Shown here piece after piece: positions 8,714 to 17,119 of a stretch of DNA of 59,179 nt. Position 1 is the first letter of the stretch, and every line of letters starts with the position of its first letter. The notes beneath the pieces are model-generated. The model saw only the letters and a program-made list of their open reading frames with translations, made no database searches and had not been told where the DNA came from. A program made the translations under genes and the position numbers. Source of the stretch: SG8-41 sp035574195 (GTDB lineage Bacteria > Pseudomonadota > Gammaproteobacteria > Burkholderiales > SG8-41); the NCBI GenBank assembly GCA_035574195.1, contig DATLZE010000067.1, positions 1 to 59,179 on the forward strand. Direction: 5' to 3'.

Positions 8714-9688
8714 TCAGTCCACGCGGGCGCCGGAAGCCTCGATGACCTTCGCCCATTTCGGAATCTCGGCCCGGATGAAATCGCCGAACTGCTGCGGGGT
8801 GCCGCCGCCGGCGTCAGCGCCCTGGGCCGCCAAGCGCTCGCGCGTATCGGGGAGCTGCAACACCTTGTTGATTTCGCCATTGAGCCGCGCGATGACCGGC
8901 TGGGGCGTGCCGGCGGGCGCCACGATCCCGTGCCAGGTGCTCGCCTCGAATCCGGGCACACCCGCCTCCGCCACGGTGGGCAGTTGCGGAAAGTTCTTCG
9001 AGCGGGCCGCCGTGGTCACTGCGAGCGCCCGCAGCCGCCCGCTCTTCAGGTGGGGCTGCACCGAGACCGCGGTCGCGAACATCACCTGGCACTGTCCCGT
9101 GAGCGTGTCGAGCAGCGCCGGGCCCGCCCCCTTGTACGGGACATGCACCAGGTCGGTCCGGGTCATGACCTTGAACAGCTCCCCGGCGAGGTGCGCCGCC
9201 AGCCCGCTGCCCGAGGAGGCGTAGTTGAGCTGCCCGGGCCGCGCCCGCGCGAAAGCGATCAGTTCCTTCACCGATTTCACCGGCAGCGAGGGATGCACCA
9301 CCAGGATATTGGGCTGCGTGGCGAGCAGCGCCACCGGGGCGAAGTCGCGTAGCGGATCGAAGCCGATCTTGCGGTACAGGCTCACGTTGGTCGCGAGGAT
9401 GGCGTTGTTGCCCATGAGCAGCGTGTAACCATCGGGCGGGCTTTTCGCCACGATCTCGCCTGCGATGTTGCCGCCCGCGCCCGGACGGTTGTCGTACACG
9501 ATCGCCTGCCCGAGTCCTTCCGCGAGCCGGGAGCCGATGAAGCGCACCAGGATGTCGCTCGCGCCCCCGGGCGGAAAGCCGATCACGATGCGCACCGGCT
9601 TCACGGGATACTCCGCCGCGCCCGCGGCTGCCGCCGCGGCGATCAGCAGCGCCGCGGCGGCGGCCAGGGAAAGCTTGACCGGGTGCAT
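8714..9688 (-). CDS. Bug/TctC-family solute receptor
   Basis: A 324-residue Bug receptor with a clear signal peptide (MHPVKLSLAAAAALLIAAAA, cleaved near GAAEYPVKPVRI). The canonical first ligand loop IGFPPGGASDILVR is intact, as are PPDGYTLLMGNN, FDPLRDFAPVALLA, LNYASSGSGLAAHLAGE and LVHVPYKGAG. ATG 9688 is preceded by GAGG; longer starts add a polar stretch. The gene leads a minus-strand series with the two ModA-like genes (24 bases to the next). It is divergent from the DapA-like gene at 9907, the usual layout of an orphan Bug receptor beside a catabolic operon. Confidence 0.93.
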   Translation of the reverse strand: MHPVKLSLAAAAALLIAAAAAAGAAEYPVKPVRIVIGFPPGGASDILVRFIGSRLAEGLGQAIVYDNRPGAGGNIAGEIVAKSPPDGYTLLMGNNAILATNVSLYRKIGFDPLRDFAPVALLATQPNILVVHPSLPVKSVKELIAFARARPGQLNYASSGSGLAAHLAGELFKVMTRTDLVHVPYKGAGPALLDTLTGQCQVMFATAVSVQPHLKSGRLRALAVTTAARSKNFPQLPTVAEAGVPGFEASTWHGIVAPAGTPQPVIARLNGEINKVLQLPDTRERLAAQGADAGGGTPQQFGDFIRAEIPKWAKVIEASGARVD

Positions 9689-9819
9689 GGAATCCTCGCT
9701 GGGCATGGAAATGCACGCCGCGCATCCGCGCGGGCACGGGCGAGGAAGCTTAGCAACGGAGCGCCGCGCTGACAACCGGCGCGCCGGGCCGGCCCTGCCG
9801 ACGCGCGCGAATCCGCGCC

Positions 9820-9848
9820 TTGGGAGCGCCCCGCGGATATGCTATTCT
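9820..9848 (+). promoter_or_regulatory. Probable sigma70 promoter for the DapA-like/lactonase operon
   Basis: TTGGGA (9820-9825) and TATTCT (9843-9848) are 17 bases apart, each matching four of six consensus positions. The start codon is at 9907, leaving a leader of about 50 bases with a GAGGAGG ribosome-binding site at its end. Confidence 0.48.
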
Positions 9849-9906
9849 CCGGCGCACGATTTCGTCTGCCGACGGCTTCCGCCGTCGCACCTCGAGGAGG
9901 CACGGC

Positions 9907-10845
9907 ATGAAACAGCAACCCATCCGCGGCGTGCTCGCACCCGTGGTCACGCCGTTCAAGCGCGACCTCTCGCCCGATCCCGAGCGCTTCATCGCGCACT
10001 GCCGCTGGCTGCTCGCCCAGGGCTGCGGGCTAGCGGTGTTCGGCACCAACAGCGAAGCGAACTCGCTCTCGGTCAACGAGCGCATCGCGCTGCTGGAGGC
10101 GCTGTTCGCGGCCGACCTCGATCCCGCACGCATGATGCCGGGCACCGGCTGTTGCGCGCTCACCGACACCGTGCGGCTCACCGAGCACGCGGTGAAGGCG
10201 GGTTGTGCGGGCGTGCTGATGCTGCCGCCGTTCTACTACAAGGACGTCACCGAGGACGGGCTCTACCGCAACTTCTCCGAGGTGATCGAGCGGGTGGGCG
10301 ACGCGCGGCTGAAAATCTACCTCTACCACATCCCCCCGGTCGCGGTGATCGGCATCACCCCGGGGCTGGTCGAGCGCCTGCTCAAGAAGTACCCGACCGC
10401 GATCGCCGGCATGAAGGACAGCTCCGGGGACTGGAACAACACCAGGACGTTCCTCGACGCGTTCGCGAAATCGGGTTTCGACGTGTTCGTCGGCAGTGAA
10501 TCGTTCCTGCTCGCCAACATGCGGCACGGCGGCGCGGGTTGCATTTCGGCGACCGCGAACGTCAATCCCGCCGCGATCGACAAGCTCTACCGCGAGTGGC
10601 GCAAGAGCGACGCCGAGCTGCAGCAGGAGGCGCTCAACCAGGTGCGCAAGACCGTCGGTCAGTACGTGATGATCCCGGCGTTGAAGAGCGTGATCGCGCA
10701 CTACGCCGGCGACCCCGAGTGGGCGACAGTGCGCCCGCCGCTCGTGGAACTGCCCGCCGCGCAGGCAAAGAACGTGATCGAGGGGCTGAAGAAGCTCGGC
10801 TTCGACATGCCCGGGCTGCGCGAGGCGCTGCAGAAGGCGGCGTAG
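9907..10845 (+). CDS. DapA-family aldolase/lyase (dihydrodipicolinate synthase-like)
   Basis: A 312-residue class I aldolase-superfamily enzyme. The Schiff-base lysine is K170 in AIAGMKDSSGD, and the catalytic tyrosine is Y140 in LYHIPP. The pyruvate-carboxylate loop reads GTNSEANSL (residues 46-54) instead of the GTTGE of true DapA, so a substrate other than aspartate semialdehyde is likely; members of this group act on keto acids or sugar acids. ATG 9907 is supported by GAGGAGG six bases upstream. The lactonase-like gene 10867 follows after 21 bases, which suggests a two-step catabolic operon, and a Bug receptor lies divergently at 8714-9688. Confidence 0.88.
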   Translation: MKQQPIRGVLAPVVTPFKRDLSPDPERFIAHCRWLLAQGCGLAVFGTNSEANSLSVNERIALLEALFAADLDPARMMPGTGCCALTDTVRLTEHAVKAGCAGVLMLPPFYYKDVTEDGLYRNFSEVIERVGDARLKIYLYHIPPVAVIGITPGLVERLLKKYPTAIAGMKDSSGDWNNTRTFLDAFAKSGFDVFVGSESFLLANMRHGGAGCISATANVNPAAIDKLYREWRKSDAELQQEALNQVRKTVGQYVMIPALKSVIAHYAGDPEWATVRPPLVELPAAQAKNVIEGLKKLGFDMPGLREALQKAA

Positions 10846-10866
10846 CCTTTCCCGTACCGCCGGCCG

Positions 10867-11766
10867 ATGAGCGCACCCCAGGCAGCTGCGGCGCCCACCT
10901 GCGCGCCGCCGGACTTCGAGCCGCGCGCGCCGCGGCTCAAACTCCCGCCGAACGCCTGCGACTGCCACGCCCACATCATGGGGCCAGCGGCGCGCTTCGC
11001 CTACGCGCCCGAGCGGCTCTACACCCCGCCCGACTGCCTGTTGCCCGACTACGAGCGCATGCTCGCGACGCTCGGGCTCGCGCGCGCGGTGCTGGTGCAG
11101 CCGAGCGTCTACGGCACCGACAACACCGTCTTGCTGGAGGCGCTCAGGCAGCGGCGCGACCGCATGCGGGGCGTGGCGGTGGTCGCGCCCGAGGTCTCCG
11201 ACGTGGAGCTCGCGCTGCTCGAGGCAGCGGGCGTGCGCGGGGTGCGCGTGAACATCGTGGACGTGAAAGACCGCTGTCCCGGCACCCTGCCCATGGAGGC
11301 GTTGCGCAAGCTCGCGCAGCGCATCGCGCCGCTCGGCTGGCATCTCGAGCTGCTCCTGCACGTGGACGAATTTCCCGACCTCGACCTGCTCTTCGGGGAC
11401 TTCCCGGTGGACATCGTGCTCGGGCATCTGGGCTACATGAACATCGGGCAAGGGCTCGACGCTCCCGGCTTCCGGGCGCTGCTTCGGCTGATGGAAGCCG
11501 GACGAGCGTGGGTCAAGCTCACCGGTCCCTACCGCATCACCCGCGAGCCGCTGCCCTACCGCGAAACCGTTGCCTTCGCGCACGCGCTGCTGGAAGCCAA
11601 CCCCGAGCGCGTGGTGTGGGGCACCGACTGGCCGCACGTGATGCTCAAGGGCACGATGCCGAACGACGGCGATCTCGCCGACCTGCTTTCCGACTGGATC
11701 CCGGACGCCGCGCTGCGCGAGCGGGTGCTGGTGAGAAACCCGGAGCGTCTCTACCGCTTCGCCTGA
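10867..11766 (+). CDS. Amidohydrolase-family lactonase (LigI-like)
   Basis: A 299-residue metal-dependent hydrolase of the amidohydrolase_2 group, most like 2-pyrone-4,6-dicarboxylate lactonases. It has the N-terminal metal motif CDCHAHIMGP at about residues 36-45, an LLHVDEF histidine strand, VLGHLGYMN, and the C-terminal VVWGTDWPHVML segment that holds the catalytic aspartate. The first 30 residues are Ala/Pro-rich and may be disordered. It begins 21 bases after the DapA-like gene and is probably co-translated with it. Hydrolysis of a lactone or cyclic carboxylate followed by aldol cleavage would be a reasonable joint function, but this is inference. Confidence 0.85.
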   Translation: MSAPQAAAAPTCAPPDFEPRAPRLKLPPNACDCHAHIMGPAARFAYAPERLYTPPDCLLPDYERMLATLGLARAVLVQPSVYGTDNTVLLEALRQRRDRMRGVAVVAPEVSDVELALLEAAGVRGVRVNIVDVKDRCPGTLPMEALRKLAQRIAPLGWHLELLLHVDEFPDLDLLFGDFPVDIVLGHLGYMNIGQGLDAPGFRALLRLMEAGRAWVKLTGPYRITREPLPYRETVAFAHALLEANPERVVWGTDWPHVMLKGTMPNDGDLADLLSDWIPDAALRERVLVRNPERLYRFA

Positions 11767-11790
11767 GCGTGCCGCGCGGCGCAGCCCGGC

Positions 11791-12687
11791 TCAACCGCAC
11801 AGGCCAAGCTCACGCATGTAGCGCAGCACGCCGGGATGGATCAGATCGCGCGTCGGCGCGGCGGCCAGCGTGTTCTCCAGCGTCGATTCCCGTGCCTGCT
11901 CGAGGCGTTGCGCGAGCTTCTCGCGTCCCTGATGCAAGGCGCGCGCGAGGCGGTACGCCACCTCGTCCGGCAGCGAGGCGCGCGCCAGCACGAACGGCCA
12001 CGAGCCGACCGAGGTGATCGCCCCGTCCTGGCCCGGGTAGGCTCCCGCCGGCAGGACATTGGGCTTGAGAAACGCGTGCTTCTCCGTGATGCGGCGGATC
12101 TCCTCGGCGGAAGGTGCGATGAAGCGTGCGCCCTTCGGCCCCTTCGCGATCGCCAGAAACGGCGGCCAGCCGACGCCGCCGCCCCACATCGCCGCCGCGC
12201 GCCCCTCGAGCACCATCGGCGGCCCGTCGCCCGCCTTCTCCAGGAGATGCGCCTCGAAATCCCGCATCATGTCGAGGCCCAAGCCGTCCATCACGTAGCG
12301 CGCGAGCACGATGAAGCCCGAGCTCGCCGCGCCCCAGGCGATCGGCTTGCCTTTGAGCTCGGAGATGCTGCGGTAGGGGCTGTCGGCGCGCACCATGAAC
12401 ATCCCGGCCTGCGAATAGGTGGCGTTGATGATGCGGATGTTCTTCGCGGCCGGGCGGCCGAGCCCGTTCACCGCTTCGTAGGTCACCTCTCCGGTGACGA
12501 GCCCAAGATCGAGCCGCCCCTCGTCGAGCGCGACCACATTCTCGTTGCTGCCCCGGGTGTGGACCGGCTCGATCGCGAGCGTGGGATCGGCCGCGTTCAG
12601 CACCTCGGCGTACGGCCAGCCGTAGGCGGGGAATCCGCCCCCCGGGGTTGCCGTCCCCATCACGAGTCGTGTTCTTTGCTGAGCCAT
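11791..12687 (-). CDS. TAXI-family TRAP solute-binding protein without signal peptide
   Basis: A 298-residue binding protein of the TAXI type (TRAP-associated extracytoplasmic immunogenic protein). Landmarks are VMGTATPGGGFPAYG at the N-terminus, HTRGSNENVVALDEGRLDLG (ligand pocket), GKPIAWGAASSGF and the C-terminal IHPGVLRYMRELG. Usual family members have a 20-30 residue signal peptide; this one starts directly with MAQQRTRLVMG. The start is well supported because AAGGGAG lies nine bases upstream. No TRAP membrane gene is in the window. The protein may be cytoplasmic and act in ligand sensing, or it may be non-functional for uptake. It converges on the lactonase gene and diverges from the membrane hydrolase at 12744. 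Confidence 0.85.
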   Translation of the reverse strand: MAQQRTRLVMGTATPGGGFPAYGWPYAEVLNAADPTLAIEPVHTRGSNENVVALDEGRLDLGLVTGEVTYEAVNGLGRPAAKNIRIINATYSQAGMFMVRADSPYRSISELKGKPIAWGAASSGFIVLARYVMDGLGLDMMRDFEAHLLEKAGDGPPMVLEGRAAAMWGGGVGWPPFLAIAKGPKGARFIAPSAEEIRRITEKHAFLKPNVLPAGAYPGQDGAITSVGSWPFVLARASLPDEVAYRLARALHQGREKLAQRLEQARESTLENTLAAAPTRDLIHPGVLRYMRELGLCG

Positions 12688-12743
12688 TTCTGCGCACTCC
12701 CTTTATGATTGGGGAAAGCCCGCACGCCAAGGAGAGCGAGCGC

Positions 12744-13511
12744 GTGAAACGCGCGCAGCATACGCGGACCGGACGGCGCGAGGTGGCGCTCGCCGTGCTG
12801 CTGCTCGCCCCTCTCCTCTACCTCTTCCTGCTGCACGCCGCCCCCATACCCCAGGACCGCGGCTACCACCTGTTCGCCGACGCGCGCGCCTTCCTCGGCC
12901 TGCCCAATTTCGGCAACGTCGTCACCAATCTACCGTTTCTCATCGTCGGCGCCCTCGGAATCGAGCGCTGCCTGCGCGCGCCGGCCTGCGGCGCGCGGCT
13001 TTCGTGGACCGTGTTCTTCGCGGCTGTGGCGCTGGTTTCCTTCGGATCGGCATACTACCACCTCGCGCCCGGGGACGATGCGCTGCTCTGGGACCGGTTG
13101 CCGATGGCGGTGGGCTTCATGGCGCTGCTCGCAGCACTGCTCGCCGAGCACCTGTCGCCCGCTCTGGAGCGCCCTGCGCTGGCGCTCGCGATCGCCGCCG
13201 GCGTCGCCAGCGTCGTCCTCTGGAGGATGAGCGAGGATCTGCGCCCCTACATCTGGGTGCAGACCGCGCCGTTTCTCGCCATCCTCTTCCTGCTCGCCGC
13301 GTATCCGGGCCGCTACAGCCACCGGCACTACCTCCTGTACGGCGCCGGGTTCTATGCGGTGGCGAAGATCGCCGAGCACTACGACCACGGCATCTACGCG
13401 CTGACGGGCACTGCGATCAGCGGGCATTCCCTCAAGCACCTGCTCGCCGCGGCGGCACCGTACTGCGTTGTCCTGATGCTCGCGCGGCGCGCGCCGATCG
13501 CGAAGCCGTGA
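12744..13511 (+). CDS. CREST-superfamily membrane hydrolase (alkaline-ceramidase-like)
   Basis: A 255-residue integral membrane protein with about seven hydrophobic segments. It shows the scattered catalytic/metal residues of the CREST superfamily (ceramidases, PAQR receptors): S102 and H106 in FGSAYYHLAP, D117 in LLWDRLPM, and H228/H232 in SGHSLKHLLAA. In that family they coordinate zinc for amide hydrolysis in the membrane. I use the GTG at 12744 because AAGGAGAG lies just upstream; an ATG at 12705 in the same frame has no ribosome-binding site. The substrate is unknown and need not be ceramide. It stands alone between a divergent TAXI protein and a convergent dehydrogenase. Confidence 0.78.
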   Translation: MKRAQHTRTGRREVALAVLLLAPLLYLFLLHAAPIPQDRGYHLFADARAFLGLPNFGNVVTNLPFLIVGALGIERCLRAPACGARLSWTVFFAAVALVSFGSAYYHLAPGDDALLWDRLPMAVGFMALLAALLAEHLSPALERPALALAIAAGVASVVLWRMSEDLRPYIWVQTAPFLAILFLLAAYPGRYSHRHYLLYGAGFYAVAKIAEHYDHGIYALTGTAISGHSLKHLLAAAAPYCVVLMLARRAPIAKP

Positions 13512-13590
13512 AAGCGGGGGATCGCGGGAGCCGGGGATCGAATCCCTTCGACCGGCCGTGTCGCGCTCACGCTCTCGCGCCTGCGGCTCT

Positions 13591-14499
13591 TCAGAGCTCG
13601 ACGCCCGAGGCTTCTTCCCAGTAGCGCACGATCTCGGTCTGGTCGCGCGCCGCGCCGAGCTTTTCCGCCGCCGCAGCCCACAGCTCCGAGACGCGCTCGC
13701 CGAGCGGCGCGAACGCGCCGGCCGAGCGCGCGGCTTCCACCGCGATCGCGACGTCCTTGGCGATGAAGCCGAGCGCCATGCCGGTCGCGTGGCGGCGCGT
13801 GAGAATGTGCGGAATCACTTTCTTCTCGATCGGGTGGTTGCGCCCGGCGCACATCGGCACCAGCGCTTCGGCCATGAGCTTCGAATCGAGCCCGAGGCGC
13901 CGCCCGATCGTCATCGCCTCGATGACGGTGATGAGAGCGGACGCGTTCACGTAGTTGGCGAGCGCCTTCAGCGCGTGTGCGCTGCCCGTGCCGCCGCAGG
14001 GGATGATCGAGCGCCCCATCGCGGCGAGCACCGGTTTGACGCGTTGCACCGCTTCCGGATCGCCTCCGACCATGATGTCGAGCGTGGCGTCCTTCGCGAA
14101 CACCACGCCGCCCATCACCGGGGCGTCCACCACGGCGATGCCGCGCGGGGCGAGCGCCTCGGCGAGCGCGCGCGTGGCCGAGGGGCGGCAGGTGCTCATG
14201 TCCACCACGATCGCGCCCCGGGCGAGTCCTGCGGCAAGGCAGTTCTCGGAGCCCTCGCCGAGCACGACGCCGCGCACTACCTTGTCGTCGGGCAGCATCG
14301 TGATCACCGCGTCCATGCCGTGCGCGGCTTGCACCAGCGAGGCCGCCGCCCTTCCGCCGTACTGCGCGAGGAAAGCCCGCACCGCCTCCGGGCGGATGTC
14401 GTACACCGTGACCTCGAACCCCTTCTTCACCAGCTGCCCGGCCATGGGCGCTCCCATGTTGCCGACGCCCACGAAACCGATCTTTTTAATCGCGTCCAT
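13591..14499 (-). CDS. NAD(P)-dependent beta-hydroxyacid dehydrogenase (HIBADH family)
   Basis: A 302-residue oxidoreductase of the 3-hydroxyisobutyrate dehydrogenase family. The Rossmann motif is IGFVGVGNMGAPMA at residues 7-20. The substrate-binding segment is DAPVMGGVVFAKD, and the catalytic lysine lies in SAHALKALANYVNA. ATG 14499 is preceded by GAGGATG; the frame runs further upstream without sense. It would oxidise a short beta-hydroxyacid (3-hydroxyisobutyrate, tartronate semialdehyde type). It follows the D-threonine-aldolase-like gene by 64 bases on the same strand, so the pair may handle hydroxy amino acids or hydroxy acids together. A degenerate repeat unit lies just upstream at 14513. 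Confidence 0.9.
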   Translation of the reverse strand: MDAIKKIGFVGVGNMGAPMAGQLVKKGFEVTVYDIRPEAVRAFLAQYGGRAAASLVQAAHGMDAVITMLPDDKVVRGVVLGEGSENCLAAGLARGAIVVDMSTCRPSATRALAEALAPRGIAVVDAPVMGGVVFAKDATLDIMVGGDPEAVQRVKPVLAAMGRSIIPCGGTGSAHALKALANYVNASALITVIEAMTIGRRLGLDSKLMAEALVPMCAGRNHPIEKKVIPHILTRRHATGMALGFIAKDVAIAVEAARSAGAFAPLGERVSELWAAAAEKLGAARDQTEIVRYWEEASGVEL

Positions 14500-14512
14500 A
14501 GAACATCCTCGG

Positions 14513-14541
14513 GTGCCGAAGTGGCGCAGTGACGAAGTGCC
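14513..14541 (-). repeat. Degenerate CGTCAC/GCCAC repeat unit
   Basis: On the minus strand this spacer reads GGCACTTCGTCACTGCGCCAC followed by TTCGGCAC. Its CGTCACTGCGCCAC core matches 12 of 14 positions of the element at 25244-25257 (CGTCATTGCGTCAC). It sits 14 bases before the start codon of the dehydrogenase. Confidence 0.4.
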
Positions 14542-14563
14542 GCCCGCCCGCTGCCTTTCGACT

Positions 14564-15682
14564 CTACCAGACCGCCCCGCGCGCCGTGATGGGCCAGATC
14601 GCCTCGACCCGGCCACCGCGCACGCAGACGTAGTGGTCGTAGAGGTTGACCGTGGGATCGCAGTGGCCGGGGATGAGCCTCAACTTCTCGCCCAGCGCGA
14701 GCTGCACGCCGTCCTCGAGCGCCAGCACCCCGTGCTCGTCGGAAGCCCTCACGTATGCGACGCCTTCGAGATCGGCCACGCGCGGCAGGCCGGAGTCCAC
14801 GCTCGAGGCCTTGAGACCGGCGTCCACCACCGCGCGGCCGGGGGCGGGCCGGCTCATCACCGTCGTCCAGACGAAAAGACTGTGCTCGAAGCGCGGGATG
14901 CCGCTCCCCTCCCACTCGTTGCGCGCGTAGTCCACGTCCATGAAGACGTAGGAGCCGGGCTGGATCTCGTCGTAGAGCCCGCTCGCCGCCTCGAACAGGT
15001 AAGTCCCGGTACCGGCGCCGGTCACTCGCTCGCAGCCGATACCCGCGCGCGCCAGCGCCTCCCGGGTGAGCCTCACGCGCGCGCATGCCTGCTCGATCGC
15101 GGCGCGCCGCTCCTCCACCCCCCGCAGGTGCTGCGCGGCGCCCTGATAGGCCTGCAGCCCGCCGAAACGCAAGTGCCTGGACCGCGCGATGGCGCGCGCG
15201 AGCTCGACCGCCGGCGTGCCCGGCTCCACACCGCAGCGCTCCGCTCCCACGTTCACCTCGACCAGCACCTCGAGCGTGACGCCCGCCGCGCGCGCCGCGG
15301 CATCGAGCGCAGCCACGTTGCCGGCGTCGTCGGCGCACACCGCGATGCGCGCGCGCCGCGCGAGCGCGGCGAGGCGCGCGAGCTTCGTCGCGCCCACCAC
15401 CTCGTTCGCGATCAGCACGTCGGCAATGCCCCCGTCCACCATCGCCTGCGCCTCGCTCACCTTCTGGCAGCACACGCCCACCGCCCCGCGCGCGATCTGG
15501 CGCAGCGCGATTTGCGGGCACTTGTGGCTCTTCGCGTGGGGGCGCAGGGCGATGCCGCGGCCGGCGAGCGAGGCGTCGAGCCGCTCGAGGTTGCGCTCGA
15601 AGGCGTCGAGATCCAGGACGAGCGCCGGCGTGTCCACCTCCGACAGCGGCATGCCGACCTCGGCAGGCTGGTAAGTGCTCAT
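14564..15682 (-). CDS. DSD1-family PLP enzyme (D-threonine aldolase / D-serine dehydratase-like)
   Basis: A 372-residue pyridoxal-phosphate enzyme of fold type III, similar to D-threonine and D-3-hydroxyaspartate aldolases. The PLP lysine is most likely K51 in LRPHAKSHKCP, and the C-terminal metal-binding segment IPGHCDPTVNLYDHY is intact. VEVNVGAERCG and GAGTGTYLFEA are further family landmarks. Start ATG 15682 matches the usual N-terminus; upstream sequence in frame is Arg/Pro-rich and unlike the family. It would cleave a D-beta-hydroxy-alpha-amino acid to glycine and an aldehyde, or dehydrate it. The beta-hydroxyacid dehydrogenase follows downstream and the cupin gene lies upstream on the same strand. 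Confidence 0.88.
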   Translation of the reverse strand: MSTYQPAEVGMPLSEVDTPALVLDLDAFERNLERLDASLAGRGIALRPHAKSHKCPQIALRQIARGAVGVCCQKVSEAQAMVDGGIADVLIANEVVGATKLARLAALARRARIAVCADDAGNVAALDAAARAAGVTLEVLVEVNVGAERCGVEPGTPAVELARAIARSRHLRFGGLQAYQGAAQHLRGVEERRAAIEQACARVRLTREALARAGIGCERVTGAGTGTYLFEAASGLYDEIQPGSYVFMDVDYARNEWEGSGIPRFEHSLFVWTTVMSRPAPGRAVVDAGLKASSVDSGLPRVADLEGVAYVRASDEHGVLALEDGVQLALGEKLRLIPGHCDPTVNLYDHYVCVRGGRVEAIWPITARGAVW

Positions 15683-15789
15683 GACATTACGCAATTGACG
15701 CGAGAGTGGGCGGGCGCGAGTCCTGCTGCCCCCCGATGCGCCGGCCTTCGGATCCGGGGGGCTTCGGACCATCGGCCCTCAGCCCTCGG

Positions 15790-16242
15790 TCATCGCTTCT
15801 CGTCGCCGATGTAGGCGCCCTTCTCGGGATCCACCGGGGTGCCGATGATGCCGTGGGTCATGTCCTTCACGGCGAAGAACACGACATCCTCGTCCTCGGT
15901 GGCGATGGTGTAGTGCACGACGTTCGCCGGAAAATAGAGCAGCGTGCCCGGCCCGCAGATCCGTTCGGGCTCCTGCCCGATACTCACGCGGAGCTTTCCC
16001 TTCACGATGTAGTTCCACTGCTCGTTGGGATGGTAATGGGCATTGGAGCCCGTGCCGCGCCGCTTGGTGACCAGCGCGCACTGCATGCGCTCGCCCTCCA
16101 CCACCGGACCGACGCCGGTCGAATAGCCGGTGCCGGCCTCGATACCGGCCATTTCGGTGAGAGGGAAGATGTAGCGGCCCTCGCCGGCCTTCACCGCGCC
16201 CGCAGTCCGGGTGCGCGTGCCGGTTTTCTGTGCCCTGCTCAT
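15790..16242 (-). CDS. Single-domain cupin protein
   Basis: A 150-residue small beta-barrel protein. The cupin metal motif 1 appears as NAHYHPNEQWNYIVKGKLRV (histidines and glutamate at about residues 68-73) and motif 2 as FPANVVHYTIA, so metal binding is likely intact. ATG 16242 is preceded by AAGGAGC. Cupins of this size act as isomerases, dioxygenases or small-molecule binding proteins; no specific reaction can be inferred. It may be the first gene of the minus-strand set with the D-threonine-aldolase-like and dehydrogenase genes, though 107 bases separate it from the next. A pseudogene lies divergently upstream. Confidence 0.85.
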   Translation of the reverse strand: MSRAQKTGTRTRTAGAVKAGEGRYIFPLTEMAGIEAGTGYSTGVGPVVEGERMQCALVTKRRGTGSNAHYHPNEQWNYIVKGKLRVSIGQEPERICGPGTLLYFPANVVHYTIATEDEDVVFFAVKDMTHGIIGTPVDPEKGAYIGDEKR

Positions 16243-16419
16243 GGGGAAAAGCTCCTTGCGCCGTAACGTCCGCGAAGCATAGGGAGCGCCCGCACGCGCG
16301 TCAACCCGCGCGTCCGCGCAAGCCGGGTGACATCGCGACGCGACGCCGCCGGCACCCGGAACGGCGGATTACCAGCACGAGGCGACACGCAAGAACCCCG
16401 ACCGCGCCGGACAGTCCCG

Positions 16420-17021
16420 TCCCCGGCGCTCGCCGCGATCCTCGCGCAGGGCGCGGCGGCCGCGCAGGAATGGAGGACCGAGCGCAACGTCGAGACCGCA
16501 GCCGCCGTGAGCGCCGCCTCGCCGATCGGCACCGGGCGCGACTTGCTCGAGCGCCTGGGGAACGATCCCCTCTCGCTCAGCTTCGCGTCCGCCTCCTCGG
16601 CAGGCGATCACGACCACGTGATCAGCGGCGCGGTCTTCGGGGAGGCGGGAGCCGATCCGCGCAAGGAGAAGGTCGTGATCCAGAAATCGGGCGGCGAGGC
16701 GATGGCCGCGCCGCTCGGCGGGCACATCGTTGCGGTCGGCGCGCCGGCGCCAACGTCCTGCCCGCCTCGAGCAGGGCATGGATGCCGTCTTCTTCAGCTG
16801 GCGCGGTCTCATCCGGCCCGGAGGGGCTCTCGCCCGCGCAGATCGCCTCCTGGGACCGCGCCTTCGCCCGCGCGGCCGAGGGCGAGGACCGGAAGCGGGA
16901 TCTGGAGAGGAATGCCCGGGGGGCGACTCCAATGAGGAGCTCCGAGGCGCGCAGGCGCCTCGCCGCGGAGCACGCGCTGCTCGCGCGAATGCTCGACGAA
17001 CTCGGGCCGGTCAAGCGCTGA
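16420..17021 (+). pseudogene. Decayed Bug/TctC-family receptor gene (frameshifts and internal deletion)
   Basis: Three frames together spell a receptor of the same subfamily as 32002-32931. The first frame gives an N-terminal piece (AAAAQEWRTERNVE, about 16450-16560). After a loss of roughly 80-100 residues it continues with DHDHVISGAVFGEAGAD and SGGEAMAAPLGGHIVAV up to about 16740. A second frame gives EQGMDAVFFSWRGL near 16775-16820. A third gives GLSPAQIASWDRAFARAAE through to a stop at 17021 (RMLDELGPVKR). The total is about 200 residues against roughly 310 for an intact gene. Boundaries at the 5' end are approximate. Neighbouring genes have clean frames, so this is decay of one gene and not general poor sequence quality. 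Confidence 0.85.
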
Positions 17022-17119
17022 GCGGCGCGCCGCGATGCGATGCCGGGCGAGGCGGCGACGAAAGGCCGCAAGCTCGGTTCTGTCTCCTCACTTCGCCACC
17101 TCATTCTCCGCCCCCGGCT

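Noticed and set aside
16420..17021. Frameshifts as sequencing errors
   Set aside because: The broken pieces also show large internal deletions and missing residues, and flanking genes are clean, so decay is more likely; read data could still overturn this.
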